A stretch of DNA of 64,000 bases from Amoebidium appalachense (lineage: Eukaryota > Ichthyosporea), in contig CAVNZM010000005.1 in assembly GCA_963693365.1 (NCBI GenBank), positions 8,370,001 to 8,434,000 on the forward strand. The letters are read 5' to 3'. Under the pieces are notes generated by a model. It was given only the letters and a program-made list of their open reading frames with translations, searched no databases and was not told the origin of the DNA. Numbering within the stretch: the stretch's first letter is position 1; each line of letters opens with the position of its first letter. Made by a program: the position numbers and the translations under genes. Below are positions 52,792 to 64,000 of this stretch, piece after piece.

Positions 52792-52813
52792 GTTGGTTTG
52801 TGTGTGTGTGTGT

Positions 52814-52872
<59 letters not shown>

Positions 52873-52876
52873 TCAA

Positions 52877-52909
<33 letters not shown>

Positions 52910-53914
52910 ACAGTATGTGTGTGTTTGTGTGTGTGTGTGTGTATGTATCGTGTTTGTGTGTGGAAAGGGGGGGGGGGGGGGTGTATGTGTGTGTGCGTGT
53001 GTGTGTGTGTCTGTGTGTGTGTGTGTCTCAGAGTGAGCTTGTGTGTCACAGGCTGTGGCACGGGGTGTGTGTGTGTGTGTGTGTGTGTGTGCATGTGTGT
53101 GTGCGTGTGTGTGTGTGGGCGGGTGGGTGCCCACATCACGCGTGCACACGTACGAGTGTTTGTGTATGTGTGCATGCGCGCGCGCGGGCTTGTGTGTGTG
53201 TGTGTGCTCGCGTGTGCTTATGTGCGCGTGTGCGCGTATTGAAGGGTGTGTGTGTGCACGTGTGAGATAAACTAGAGGCCTGTTAGGACAGAGAGAAAGA
53301 GACAGAGAGAGAGAAGGACAGGGAGGGAGGGAGAGTCGGAGAGAGAGAGAGTGTGTGTGTGTGAATACGTGTGTGTGTGTATGCGCGCGTGCACGCATGC
53401 GCGCAGGTGGATGTCACGGCGTGTGTGTGTGTATGTGTGCGTGTGTGTTCGTGTGTGCTCGCGTGCACGCATTAAGGCATGGTGAGTGTGTGGGTGTGTG
53501 GGTGCGTGTGTGTGTGTGTGTCTGAGTGTGTCTGTGTGTGTGTGCTGCGCTCGCAAGCTTGTATGTGGTTGTGTGTGCGGGTTTGGGTTTGCGTGGATGC
53601 ATGGGTGCACATGTGCGTTTGAGCCTGTGTTGGCATGCATGCATGCTTAGCCAATGAAAGATGCACGGAGACAGTGGGAGAGACACAAGGCCAAAAGTGG
53701 AATGACTGTGTCTGGCGCATCCTTACCACAAACGGGACCAAGGCGTTTCCTCGATTTTGGGATGGAGTAAAGAGGGTCGAGTTAGGCAGTACGCAGGCGT
53801 GTGATCCAGAGCGGTTGCGTTTATGGACGTATAGGCCAAAAATGCGGCGGAGTAACACGTTAGGAGCAATATAGTAGCCACAACCCGCCGGTGGTGTTCA
53901 TCTGGGTCGCCCAT
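52520..53914 (-). CDS. Possible small single-pass membrane protein (two exons)
   Basis: An ATG at 53914 opens 62 codons ([10 protein letters not shown], then the hydrophobic span [20 protein letters not shown]), ending in phase 2 at a strong donor, TG|GTAAGG, at 53727. A phase-compatible acceptor at 52544 (GATTAG) would add SVVVFQV and TAG, giving about 70 residues. The intron is almost pure (TG)n. No family is recognised. The short last exon is a weak guess; another terminal exon is possible. Confidence 0.3.
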
Positions 53915-55559
53915 TTTCCCGTCTCAAGAGAGACCCTACAAAGAAAAGACAAAGGGCAAGGTACAGACGAGGGCGAAAGAGAGTTATCCGCAAATAAAAA
54001 TACAAATAAATCGGATGAAAGGAAGAGGGAATAGTCTCTTTTGTCAACACTACGGTTGTGACAGGTATCGTTTTGTCGTTTTGTCGTACGCTGTGTCACA
54101 CGGCCAAGCAGCCTTTGTGGAGGCACCTGCTGATTGGTTACGCTTGCATTCTGGCGGCCTGGGTTACCCAATCCCTGCACGGCCGTCATCTGGAAACCCC
54201 CCCCCCCCCCCCCTTTCTAAAATCCGGCATCTGGAAAGGGGGTGGATAAATTCTGGCATTAATACGAAATTTAGTTTTATAATGGCTCGATCCGAATGGC
54301 TGAAATTTACCGGTAAAAAAAAATCTAACAATCTCTGGCAATCTGGCTTGTCACACGTTGTCACGCTACAGTGTCACCAATTTTCGGGTCGCACCTCAAA
54401 CCAAGAAAAGGTACCCTCGCTTTTGTGAGCTTTGCCAAAAAACCCAATGTCAGAATTGATTGAAAATTTACAGAATAAGAGTTTACATATATATTTAGTA
54501 CGTAGCAAATTTTGGTGGAAAACTGTTAGAGACTTCTCTCTCCACAATTTCTCAAATTATATGCAAAATGTTCGGGTCGGGGACTTTTGGCCCGATTTGC
54601 CGGCCCGGCCGGGCGGGCCATCATAGCGAACCGGCCGACGTGTGGATACGCGGTTGCCATGAAAAGTAGGCCGCACCCCCTTGTGGAATGCAGAATAGCC
54701 TTTTTTGGTTAAAATGTCATTAAAATGTCATTATCCCGGGAATGTTAATCGCGTTAGACGGCCTGGTGTTTCTAAGTCCCGTGTTCGAACCTCAGTGAAA
54801 GAGGTGGTTCACTGTGACATACATGCGAACATGTGAGCACATAGTGCACCCATTCTGCCGTGAGGTGCGAGCACAAATACCGGACAAGTTTGCTGTCACA
54901 AAGTTTCATCTCGCTTGACCTGATGGATGATCCTTCTCTCATGCTACAGGCATCATGTGACCATGGCGCAATGTTACCATGCCAAGGGCATGCACATGGA
55001 TTGCACCAGATGCAAACAATGAACTCACTGACGTTTGCTCATAGCAACGTTCACATTTCAGCAATGTGGCAACGGAGGTCAATCCTTTGCTCCTTTAAAT
55101 CAATATCTGGCTGGTGACCTGCACCAGATTCTCAGTGCCTTACAGATAGCGTAAGTGCCACGTTCGAAATGGCCCAGACTTAAAGCGAACCGTGACTTGT
55201 TTAGCATAACCATAGGTATCTATTTACTACTTGGTAGGATAAGCAATACCACAACTCAAATATCGGGTACTTTGATAAACCTGAAAGATACATAGAGATA
55301 CTTAGCAATTAGCTTGACCCTTCTAAATCATTCTTCTTTCACAGCTAGACGAACTCATTTATGGGCAATAGCATATTATAATGGGCATAGTAATTGAATT
55401 CAATCCCTTTACATTTTAAATACTAAGAAGTAAAGATAGAGCCTTCGTGGATGCCTGCCACGTAGCAGGTTATATTTGTGGCCTAGCATATATGTAATAT
55501 CTAAATACATCATGCAAATTTTGCCATCTAGTCTGATCTTACATTTGCCCCCCCCCCTC

Positions 55560-55614
<55 letters not shown>

Positions 55615-55942
55615 GAAAAAGAAAAAGAAAGAAAGAAAAGAAACGACGTGACGATAAAGATGAGGAAGCGTGAGAGAGAAATTTGTAAGGAGGGATCAAT
55701 GCCGAAAGGGACAACACACACACACATAACAGGACAACCAGCACAAACCACACACACATCCTTCATCATATTATCAGCATACTGAATCAGATACGCTTCA
55801 TGATCCCTCCCATGATATCTACCTCACAAGCCCACTCACACCCCCAAACGTGCATATGCCCGCATACGTGTGTGTGCGTGTGCGTATTGGTGCAGATGTG
55901 CGTATCCATATACAGATACCATATTTACATATACAGTCCCAC
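53915..55942. other. Intergenic unique sequence
   Basis: Mostly non-repetitive DNA, with a C tract (54199-54213), a GC-rich palindromic patch (GGCCCGGCCGGGC near 54602), a C20/A19 junction (55561-55600) and little else. A GTTCGAACC motif near 54782 resembles an RNA polymerase III B box but has no convincing partner. No exon is supported. Confidence 0.5.
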
Positions 55943-56400
55943 CTATGCGTGTGGTCTAAATGCCACGCACCCACCGGGGCACCTGCAGTTACCGCCCACC
56001 CATGGGGGCAGCTGGTCAGGGCCCACTTTGGGCGCCAACTTGCTGGGCACCGTGCCCTCTGCTGTCTCCTCGCACACAACAACCTGATTGGGGAAAGGGG
56101 TGATGAATATGGTGCTGGTCTCACTTGCATGTGTGAAATTATTAGAGCGCCTGGTAAACACCTCTTGCATTCACAAAACACACACACACACACAGGTACA
56201 ACACACACACACACACGTCATCAGTTACTACTCCCAACTCTTTCAGTCACAAAACACACACATACATGTAAAACACAGCGTGGCACACACACTCCCGCAC
56301 ACATGCCCGCACGCCCGCACGCCTGCCCACACGCACACGCACAAACACACACACGCACAAACACACACACGCACACACACACGCGCGCGCACGCACGCGC

Positions 56401-56432
<32 letters not shown>

Positions 56433-56945
56433 CCGCCCGCCCGCCCGCCCGCCCGCCCGCCCGCCCGCCCACCCGCCCACCTGCCCACCGCCCGCCCGAC
56501 CGCACACACACACACATCCATCCACAGATTACACCTCCACCTCTCACAGTCACACAACTTACAGAAACAATACACACACACTGGTCATGCACCCACCGGA
56601 CCTCCCAACCCACCTTGATGATAACTGATGCACGGGCACACATGAATGAACAAGCGCCCACAATACACCTACAGTAGGCACACACAATCGAGTGTGTGCC
56701 TGCAAGCAGACATGTATGGGGAGCAGGAGGGGTGACGTAAGGATTCTGGGGCCCGGGGGGGGAGGGGGGGGGGGGGTTTGAATGCGTCAAAAAGTACGAA
56801 GTACACAAGAACAAACGGATAACACGATGCAGAATGCAAGCCATACATAAAGAGTATGCATAATAAGCAGAGCCCATCCTCAGGGGGGGCCCACGTCATC
56901 CACAGTACCCGAGTTTCGACCTATTCCCCTCGTTAACGAAACCCT

Positions 56946-56989
<44 letters not shown>

Positions 56990-58156
56990 AGATGTGGAAA
57001 AGACGGGGGAAGAGGGGGGGAATAGGGTAGAATGTGTTATCGAGTACGCAGAACACATTCATGACGGACAACATAATGCAGAATACAAACCACACAAAGT
57101 ATGCACAATTAGTGCCAATTCTCAGGAGAAGCCCATGTCATCCACAGTACATAACAGGGGGGGGGGGGGGGGGGGGGGTGGGGGGGAGGGGGCGGGGGGG
57201 AGGGGGGGGGGGGGGGGGGGGTAGCTAGGTGAGCTTGCTACCTTTTCGACCATCCTCTTTGGCAGGATCTTCGAGAGGAAGGAGCCAGCCACGGTGATCA
57301 TCTTAGGGGCATTGACCACAAACGTGGCATCCACTAGCTGCGGGTAAAGGTCCTCCCCCTGCTTGCTGGACTCCGCTAGAACCTTCTCGAACCGCTTCTC
57401 ACGCACTGGGTGGGTTTGCACACACACACGGTCAGAAATCGTTTTTTTTTTGTAATGACTATATTGGGAAAGCGCTACATGCAAAACAAACGAAAACTTG
57501 TATGTCTCGAGAACAAGACACAGCCGTGGCAAGGAATATATCTCCCAGGCACCACACGAAGCAAATGGGCACAACGATAATCATTAGGCCATAGAAAACT
57601 TCTTCAACATTTGAAATCCGATACATTGGGGGCAAAAACGCAGCAGGAAACATGGTGCGCACATGCAGGGGAAAAAAGAAAAGCACAAGGCACTACTCTA
57701 CATGTACACACACCAACAGACCTTACTCCCCCCCCCCCCCCCCCCTCCACCACCATCCATCCCACCCCCAACCCCACCAACACACCCCACCCTTTCAACC
57801 TCTCTTCACCTCCACCAGCCTTCCCTCTCCCCCCCCTCACCCCCCCCCCCCCCCCCCCCCTCCCCTCACACACACACATACACACTCACACTCACTCACT
57901 CACTCAGATCACACACATCTCCGCAACGCCCACACACACACGCAAGCACACGAGCACGACAAAAACAAAGACGATAAAAGACGTCACCCAGTGCTATGTG
58001 GATGTGAGAGTGTTTTCCCAATATGTGTTTCTTTCCAGCCATGAAATTACAAGTCTTTCAAACCCTCCTCCCCCTCCCCCCCCCCCCCCCCGCCAGCCCC
58101 CCCCTCCCCCCCCCCCCACACACACACCACTACCACCATCACTCCACCCCCCCCCC

Positions 58157-58229
<73 letters not shown>

Positions 58230-58949
58230 CCACCCTCTCCCGACCCTCGGCGTTGGGTCCCCTTGACCACTTCATGTACAAACACAGACAAGAAGAAAGA
58301 AAGAAAAAAACACATCACTGGGTCAATGCACAAATGGTGCAAAGCACATGCAGGGCCCACGATTTGCAAATACGAGCACACAAATAACCAGCATAAGCAG
58401 AGCCCATCCTCAAACAAGACCCAAATTCATCAGCAGTATTGGACTACCGGACTTCCTAACCACATGCAGCTCGCCCAAAACCAAAACCTAAAACACCACC
58501 AATTTGAACTTGCCTGTGCCATATTTCTTAAATCAGAATCGAGCACTATCACTTCAATGCGTAGGGCGGGGAAGGGGGGGGGGAGGGGGGGGGGGGGGTT
58601 GAATGCGGAACACGGTACGAAGTACGCATACACGAAGGACACATGCAAAGGCAAACATACAAGTATGCAACATCAGCCATGCGCACAGTATGCGGGGGAT
58701 GGGTCTCAGAGCAAGAAATATAAGTTAAAGGACGGGCAACACAATGCACATTCTGCAAAAAGAAGCACGAACACAAGCGGGCAACAGGAGGAGGGGGGGG
58801 GGGGAGGGGGGGGGGGGGGGGGGGGCGGCATATATTGTGTTCCAAAGTCCGAAGTGCATTCATTGCGGACAACAGGAAGTATCTTTGAAAAAGGTGTGTG
58901 TGTGTTTGTGTTTGTGTGTGTGCGTGTGCGTGTGTTGTGTGTTGGGGGG

Positions 58950-58994
<45 letters not shown>

Positions 58995-59618
58995 AAACAT
59001 ACCAGACCACAGCTTGACCTCAGCAAAGTCCAGCAGACTGACCTGCTTGGTCAGCAGCCCAGTCTCCCGGGTGATCCGGTCACACATCTGCCATGTGCAC
59101 GTGTCAGTGGGCGGGTGTGTGCACGTGCAAGATACACGTGTGTATCTGGGCATGTGCACATGCAAAATGAGCTTGGTTTGTGGCCGTGTGGGTATGTACA
59201 CATGCAAAAAGGGGGTGTCAATGGTAGGCATGTGCACATTGGCACGTGTGCAAGACACTCAGAACGTCGCGGGGGGAGGGGGGGGGGGGGGGGGGGGGGG
59301 GGAGGGTGTTTACGATAGAAGAAGTGTAGAGGTGTGCTTGGGGAAGGTAAAAATGTAAAAGGCTTTACAATGGATTGCATGGTACACAGTACGGAAAGAC
59401 AGCCGAAATGATGCTATGCAATCAAGAAAACAGAAAGTGTAGTGTGTTGTCTGATTTGCAGATACCGGAAGAGAGAGAGGGAGAGGGGGAAGGGGGAGGT
59501 GGGGAGGGAAGGGAGGGGGGAGGGGGGAGGGGGGGGAGGAATGGTCTCAAGAAAAAAGCAAAACTTGGAGGTGTGTGGGGGAAGAGGCGAAAAATGGAAA
59601 AAACCGTATCATGAGTGT

Positions 59619-59665
<47 letters not shown>

Positions 59666-59856
59666 CGCACACACGTGTGCGTGTGCGCACGTGCATGCAC
59701 ATGTGCCCGTTGTGTGTGTTGTGTGCGCATGTGCGTGGGGTTGTGTGCAGATATGCCCACATGTGCCTGTGTCTGTGTGAACCTTGCACGCGCATGCGCT
59801 TGGTGCATCAAGGTGTAGGTGTGTGGGTGACCGTGCATTCGTGCATTCGTGTATGT

Positions 59857-59940
<84 letters not shown>

Positions 59941-60112
59941 CATATATGCGCCGGCAGGCGCATACATGTGCGTTTGTGATTGTATATGTGTGTGCGTGTC
60001 CAGGTAGGTGTTCACACTCATACAAGCTCGTATCTGTCTGTGTCTGTGTGCTCTCCGCAAACATGTGCATCAGAATATGTGTGTGTGCGAGCGGAAGTGT
60101 GTTAGTGCATAC

Positions 60113-60191
<79 letters not shown>

Positions 60192-60287
60192 TGTGTGTGT
60201 GTATGGGTGTGTGTGTTTGTGTATGTGTGTGTGCGTGTGTGTGTATGGGTGTGTGTGTTTGTGTATGTGTGTGTGCGTGTGTGTGTG

Positions 60288-60318
<31 letters not shown>

Positions 60319-60491
60319 ATGCAGGTGCACGCGCTCATGCAACCCCATGCCGGTGTCTGTGTACACCCTGCCTACTTGGGTGCATGGTGCAACAGTGTAT
60401 CTGTGTGTGCATGTGTGCCTTTTTGTGGCGTGTGTGCACACGCGCGTGCACGCATACGTTTTCTTTTCTTTCTTTCGTTTTTTTTTTTTTT

Positions 60492-60568
<77 letters not shown>

Positions 60569-61057
60569 CTGCGTGTGCATTCGCACATGTGTGTGTATCT
60601 GCGCGCATGTCTGCAATGTCTGTGTGCATCCGGCACGTGTGCGCGTGCGCATGCATATTGACTGCTCCCCATTAGAGAGGGGGCCAGGAGACACTCACCA
60701 TGTAAGCCTTCTGCTTCTCATACATGAACCACTGCAGCATGTCGTGATCGGAAACACTGCCACAACACCGACCCAGTGTTACTATAGCCCATGCAACCTC
60801 TCCCTTCCCCCCTCCCCCCTCCTCCCCCCTCCCTCCCTCCCCTCCCCTACACACACACACTTCCTTTCCCCTTCCACCCCCAAACTTCTACCCAACCCCC
60901 AACCTACCCCATCCCATCAGTTCCCCCTGCCTCCTCCCCCTTTTCTCCATCCACCCACCCACCCACCCACCCACTCACCTATCCAATAACCCCCCCCCCC
61001 CCCCCCCCCCCCCCCTTTCCCCCAAAGCACGCACGCACGCACGAGCGTGCGCGTGCG

Positions 61058-61125
<68 letters not shown>

Positions 61126-61363
61126 CATGCACTCACCCACTCACGCAGAACGCAACCGCGCACACTTCCATGCATACCACCACCCCCACCCCCACCATTA
61201 TCTCCCACCCGAGTACTGTCCCAGCCACCTCAAACCCACAACCATTTAAATCACAAACGCCCACATGCCCGCCATTGCAGTTCTTTCTACTCATAAGCAC
61301 GAATCATCATGCAGTATTGCACACCTATCCGCCGCATCCCCTCCCCCCCCCTTCCACACACAC

Positions 61364-61444
<81 letters not shown>

Positions 61445-64000
61445 GCATGCACGCCCACCCACACGCAGATGCACACACATCCATCCGGCCCCTATCCCCC
61501 CCCCCCCCCCCCCCTTCCTCTTTCTCCCAAAGGCCCCCTCAACCAATCCAGACACACCAACCACTCCAAACCACCCATCCTATCATACCTGTCCATCAAC
61601 CCCGAAAGGTTTGACACGCCGATCCGCGTAATGTGCACAGGGCCCCCCTCCCTCGCAAACCCGTGCACCCCCGCCGCCATAAACCTCCCAACCGTCGCGT
61701 GTGCCGGTGTCTCCCTCCCCGCCCACGCTCCATCCACTAAATCCTTGTTTGCCGCGCGCCAAGAAATCATTCGCAAAAGGGGCATCTGCGCCGCCTCCGG
61801 GGTTTTAAAAGAAAGAATGTAACGTAGGAGGGAAAGGTCGTCGTGTAGGTGTGGGGGCGCGCACCCGCCCACTAAATCGCGTAGTTTTGTGATTGAAGCA
61901 GAGTGCTGTTCCAAGAGGCACGCTACGCACCGCGTCTGCTTCTGCCTGGATTCAGGTTTGTCGCACCTGCGGAGATAAGGATTCAAGGTTTTTAGAAATT
62001 TGAGCGAGTTGTGCAGGCTTGTTTACCCGAGTTGAATGTCGGGCATTACAAGGGGCTGTAATCAGTCAAGATATCTCTCCTGCTGTGTATCCTCCCCCCC
62101 CTCCCCCCCCCCCCCCCCCAACACTCCCCGGACCAAATCACCCCCTTACCCTTACTCCACCTCTGCTTCCTCTCCCAAATTTAAACCCCATCCGTAGTGG
62201 CCCCTCCACGCTATACCTCCCCCCTCCTCCCCCCTCCCCCCTCTCCAACCCCCCAACCCGCCAACCCCTTCCACCCTTCTCCTTCCCCACCTCCCCATTC
62301 CCCTGACGGGTCACTGACAAGCACAAGTACATAAGAGACGACCATAAGCGCACCAATGAACATATCCATACAGATGGTATGATTCGATCACACCAACATA
62401 CCCTCCCCCCGCCCCCTCGCAAACCAACCCCCCTTCCCCCCTCTCCCCCCTTCCTCCCCGTGGGGCAAGGCGCCAGCGCGCACAAAATTACCCATCTTTC
62501 TGCAGCATACTACTAAAGCATTACAAGGCCCCCCTAAACATCGAACATCGCCCAGTCACACTTCAAGTGATCGACTTACTTGTGTGTGAAGCTTGTCTGC
62601 AAGTACAGCGACATGCGGCTGCCAGCGCTAATGTGGTTCTTCTGACGCTCTACAGCGAGCCTGGGCTCCACCAACTTGGGCTGCTCCACGTGCTTAGGGT
62701 GTTGCTCAAGGAGCGACACCTTGGACGCACCATGCTGGAAAACAAGGGGAAGGGCATTGGCCTTGTAAGCAAGTGAGACTCTTAGCTAGCCACAAAAGCC
62801 TTGCCCTGCCTCGGCCCTTTTTCTGAACTCGAAGATAAAAAACCCCCACACCACCCCAGCTTCTATATATACAAGGACGGTTCAGCACACAGACAATTAT
62901 GCAAACGTGGAGCAAAAAGGAGTGACATAAGGAGGTGAGAATGAAACGGACAAAAAGGCACAAAACAAGCTCAACTCACCGAGGCCATGCGCACCAGCGA
63001 TTTTCTGTATTCCAACTCTGCCTTCTGGACGTTCGCTTCCGCCTCCGACCCTTGGCCAAAGCTCTCCCTCCTTTGTACCTGATCCCCTTCTTGCTGTCGC
63101 GCATATTTAACAGCTGCAAAAAACGCTGAATCCAGCCGCTGTTGCCGTGCTTCGCTGAACTCTTTTTCAATGCTTTTTGCTGTAAGAACAGCAACAGGTG
63201 GTTCTGGCACTGACTCCTCTCCCTCGACTTCATCCGATGGTCCAATTAGTCGATCTACGTTTTCATCTGAGCCGTATGATTGATAGCTGGATGTGCCAGC
63301 ATCGCTGTTTGCTTGAGCAAAACCGCCAAGTGATGCAGGCGCCGAGCTATCAAGCACGTCTCCCTGGTCCTCGCCACATCCCGCAGCCTCCTGTGGAATC
63401 GGGGTTGCCCTATGTGTCCTCGAAAAGGTGGGAAGCTGTAACGTGAAAGATCTTTTGCTTGGTAATTTTGGTAGTTGTGTGGTGGATGGAGAGGATGATA
63501 TACTCTCGTTGTCTTGCGACGTGCGCGTTGGACATGGCCCGTCTCGTGGCTCGGCCACCCATGTTTTTAGCAACACCTCACCACACATAGCCTGTTCCCC
63601 CGAAGGAGTCTTCAATAGCATCCACGTCGGCTCGTTCGGCGGCTGACATGAAAGGTCTGAAAATGAGAGGTCAGCCTGCCCGACCGTCTTACCCCCCTTT
63701 GTTTTCACCTTGACGTATAGCCACTCATCTTTAACTCCTACCGCTGCCCGGTAGCTCTCGTTCCATTCGACGCTTTCGCCGTCAGAGGCAGACTTTGCAT
63801 TTCTCGTTTTATACTTTTTTTTTCCTGCTTTAATCGAAACTGATAATGCCTTGCTCACTGTGGCGGCATCAAATGCCCTCCCCTTGATAACATCTATGGC
63901 AACCACCTTTGGGCGGCAGCTGCAGCGGAAAGTTGCCGCCGGCATGGTGCCTGCCTCCACCTCACTCATGTGCATGAATTTGGCTGGTAGTGTGATGCTG
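55943..64000 (-). CDS. C2 domain plus Sec14 (CRAL-TRIO) lipid-transfer-type protein, 5' partial
   Basis: Exons: from the right edge to 62980, 62734-62580, 61966-61589, 60756-60699, 59087-59003, 57405-57242 and 56083-55943 (TAG). All junction phases agree. The first in-frame ATG is at 63975, giving 658 residues, but the frame stays open to the window edge, so the start may lie outside. Residues about 25-140 form a C2-like beta-sandwich ([42 protein letters not shown]). A Ser-rich linker and a helical charged segment follow. The Sec14 part includes [40 protein letters not shown], the helical [18 protein letters not shown], then [18 protein letters not shown] and, at the C-terminus, [14 protein letters not shown], the usual end of the lipid-binding fold. 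C2 presumably provides membrane or calcium-dependent docking; the lipid ligand is unknown. Confidence 0.88.
56390..56500. repeat. (GCAC)n/(GCCC)n CG-rich microsatellite
   Basis: CGCACGCACGC passes into about 12 CCCGCC-type units. The minus strand is a GGGC repeat able to form G-quadruplexes. It lies just beyond the last intron boundary of the Sec14 gene's final exon, in the preceding intron. Confidence 0.85.
56777..56910. repeat. Longest copy of the dispersed intronic repeat
   Basis: It carries TTGAATGCGTCAAAAAGTAC, GAAGTACACAAGAACAAACGG, ATAACACGATGCAGAATGC, AAAGAGTATGCATAATAAGC and AGAGCCCATCCTCAGG. It follows a poly-G tract. Confidence 0.65.
57026..57154. repeat. Second long copy of the dispersed intronic repeat
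   Basis: It shares AGAATGTGTTATCGAGTACG, ATTCATGACGGACAACATAA, TGCAGAATAC and the distal CCATGTCATCCACAGTAC with the copy at 56777-56910, and is flanked by G tracts on both sides. Confidence 0.65.
58599..58660. repeat. Degenerate copy of the dispersed intronic repeat
   Basis: GTTGAATGCGGAACACGGTA then CGAAGTACGCATACACGAAGG follow a poly-G tract. Weaker relatives occur at 58379-58440, 58735-58790 and 58838-58875, all in Sec14-gene introns. Confidence 0.5.

Noticed and set aside
54740-54830. Possible SINE or tRNA fragment around GTTCGAACC
   Set aside because: There is no A box at the right distance and no second copy in the window.

Overview
This is eukaryotic nuclear DNA. All five well-supported multi-exon genes have GT-AG introns whose phases agree from exon to exon, and several have CCAAT/TATA-type promoters. 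Exons are short islands in introns made almost wholly of simple sequence: (TG)n/(CA)n runs, long poly-G/poly-C tracts, G+A-rich and C+T-rich stretches, and minisatellites. The gene set suggests a protist with an animal-like signalling repertoire: a MAP3K20/ZAK-like kinase, a LIM protein with actin-binding RPEL motifs and a C2-Sec14 lipid-transfer protein. A unicellular holozoan, such as an ichthyosporean, is my best guess, held loosely. I see no bacterial, plastid or mitochondrial features.

Layout. 427-14014 (minus): one long gene encoding a LIM domain, two RPEL motifs, a Cys-rich segment and an unrecognised C-terminal region. 15921-19023 (minus): two-exon alpha/beta hydrolase of the ABHD1/2/3 (YheT-like) type. 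20278-20522 (minus): weak candidate terminal exons. 21317-23047 (minus): intronless cationic amino acid transporter. 24324-25295 (plus): coiled-coil ORF with an in-frame TAA near its start. 26754-27095: fold-back element with terminal inverted repeats. 29202-43132 (minus): about 16-exon MAP3K20-like kinase. 44914-47042 (minus): two-exon secretory protein with signal peptide, Lys/Glu-rich body and C-terminal KDEL. 47325-50941: recent LTR retrotransposon without a visible pol gene, inserted into what looks like the 5' end of a plus-strand transcription unit. 52520-53914 (minus): weak small membrane-protein candidate. 55943 to the right edge (minus): C2-Sec14 (CRAL-TRIO) protein, open at its 5' end.

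Nearly all genes lie on the minus strand and share no obvious pathway. Themes are cytoskeleton and signalling (LIM-RPEL, MAP3K), lipids and membranes (ABHD, C2-Sec14), transport (APC carrier) and the ER lumen (KDEL protein). Two coding exons, in two different genes, each need a one-base change in a G homopolymer to keep their frame, and in both cases the neighbouring exon's splice phase supports the correction. This suggests homopolymer length errors or polymorphism. A degenerate dispersed repeat, always next to G tracts and always in the same orientation, occupies introns of the kinase and Sec14 genes.
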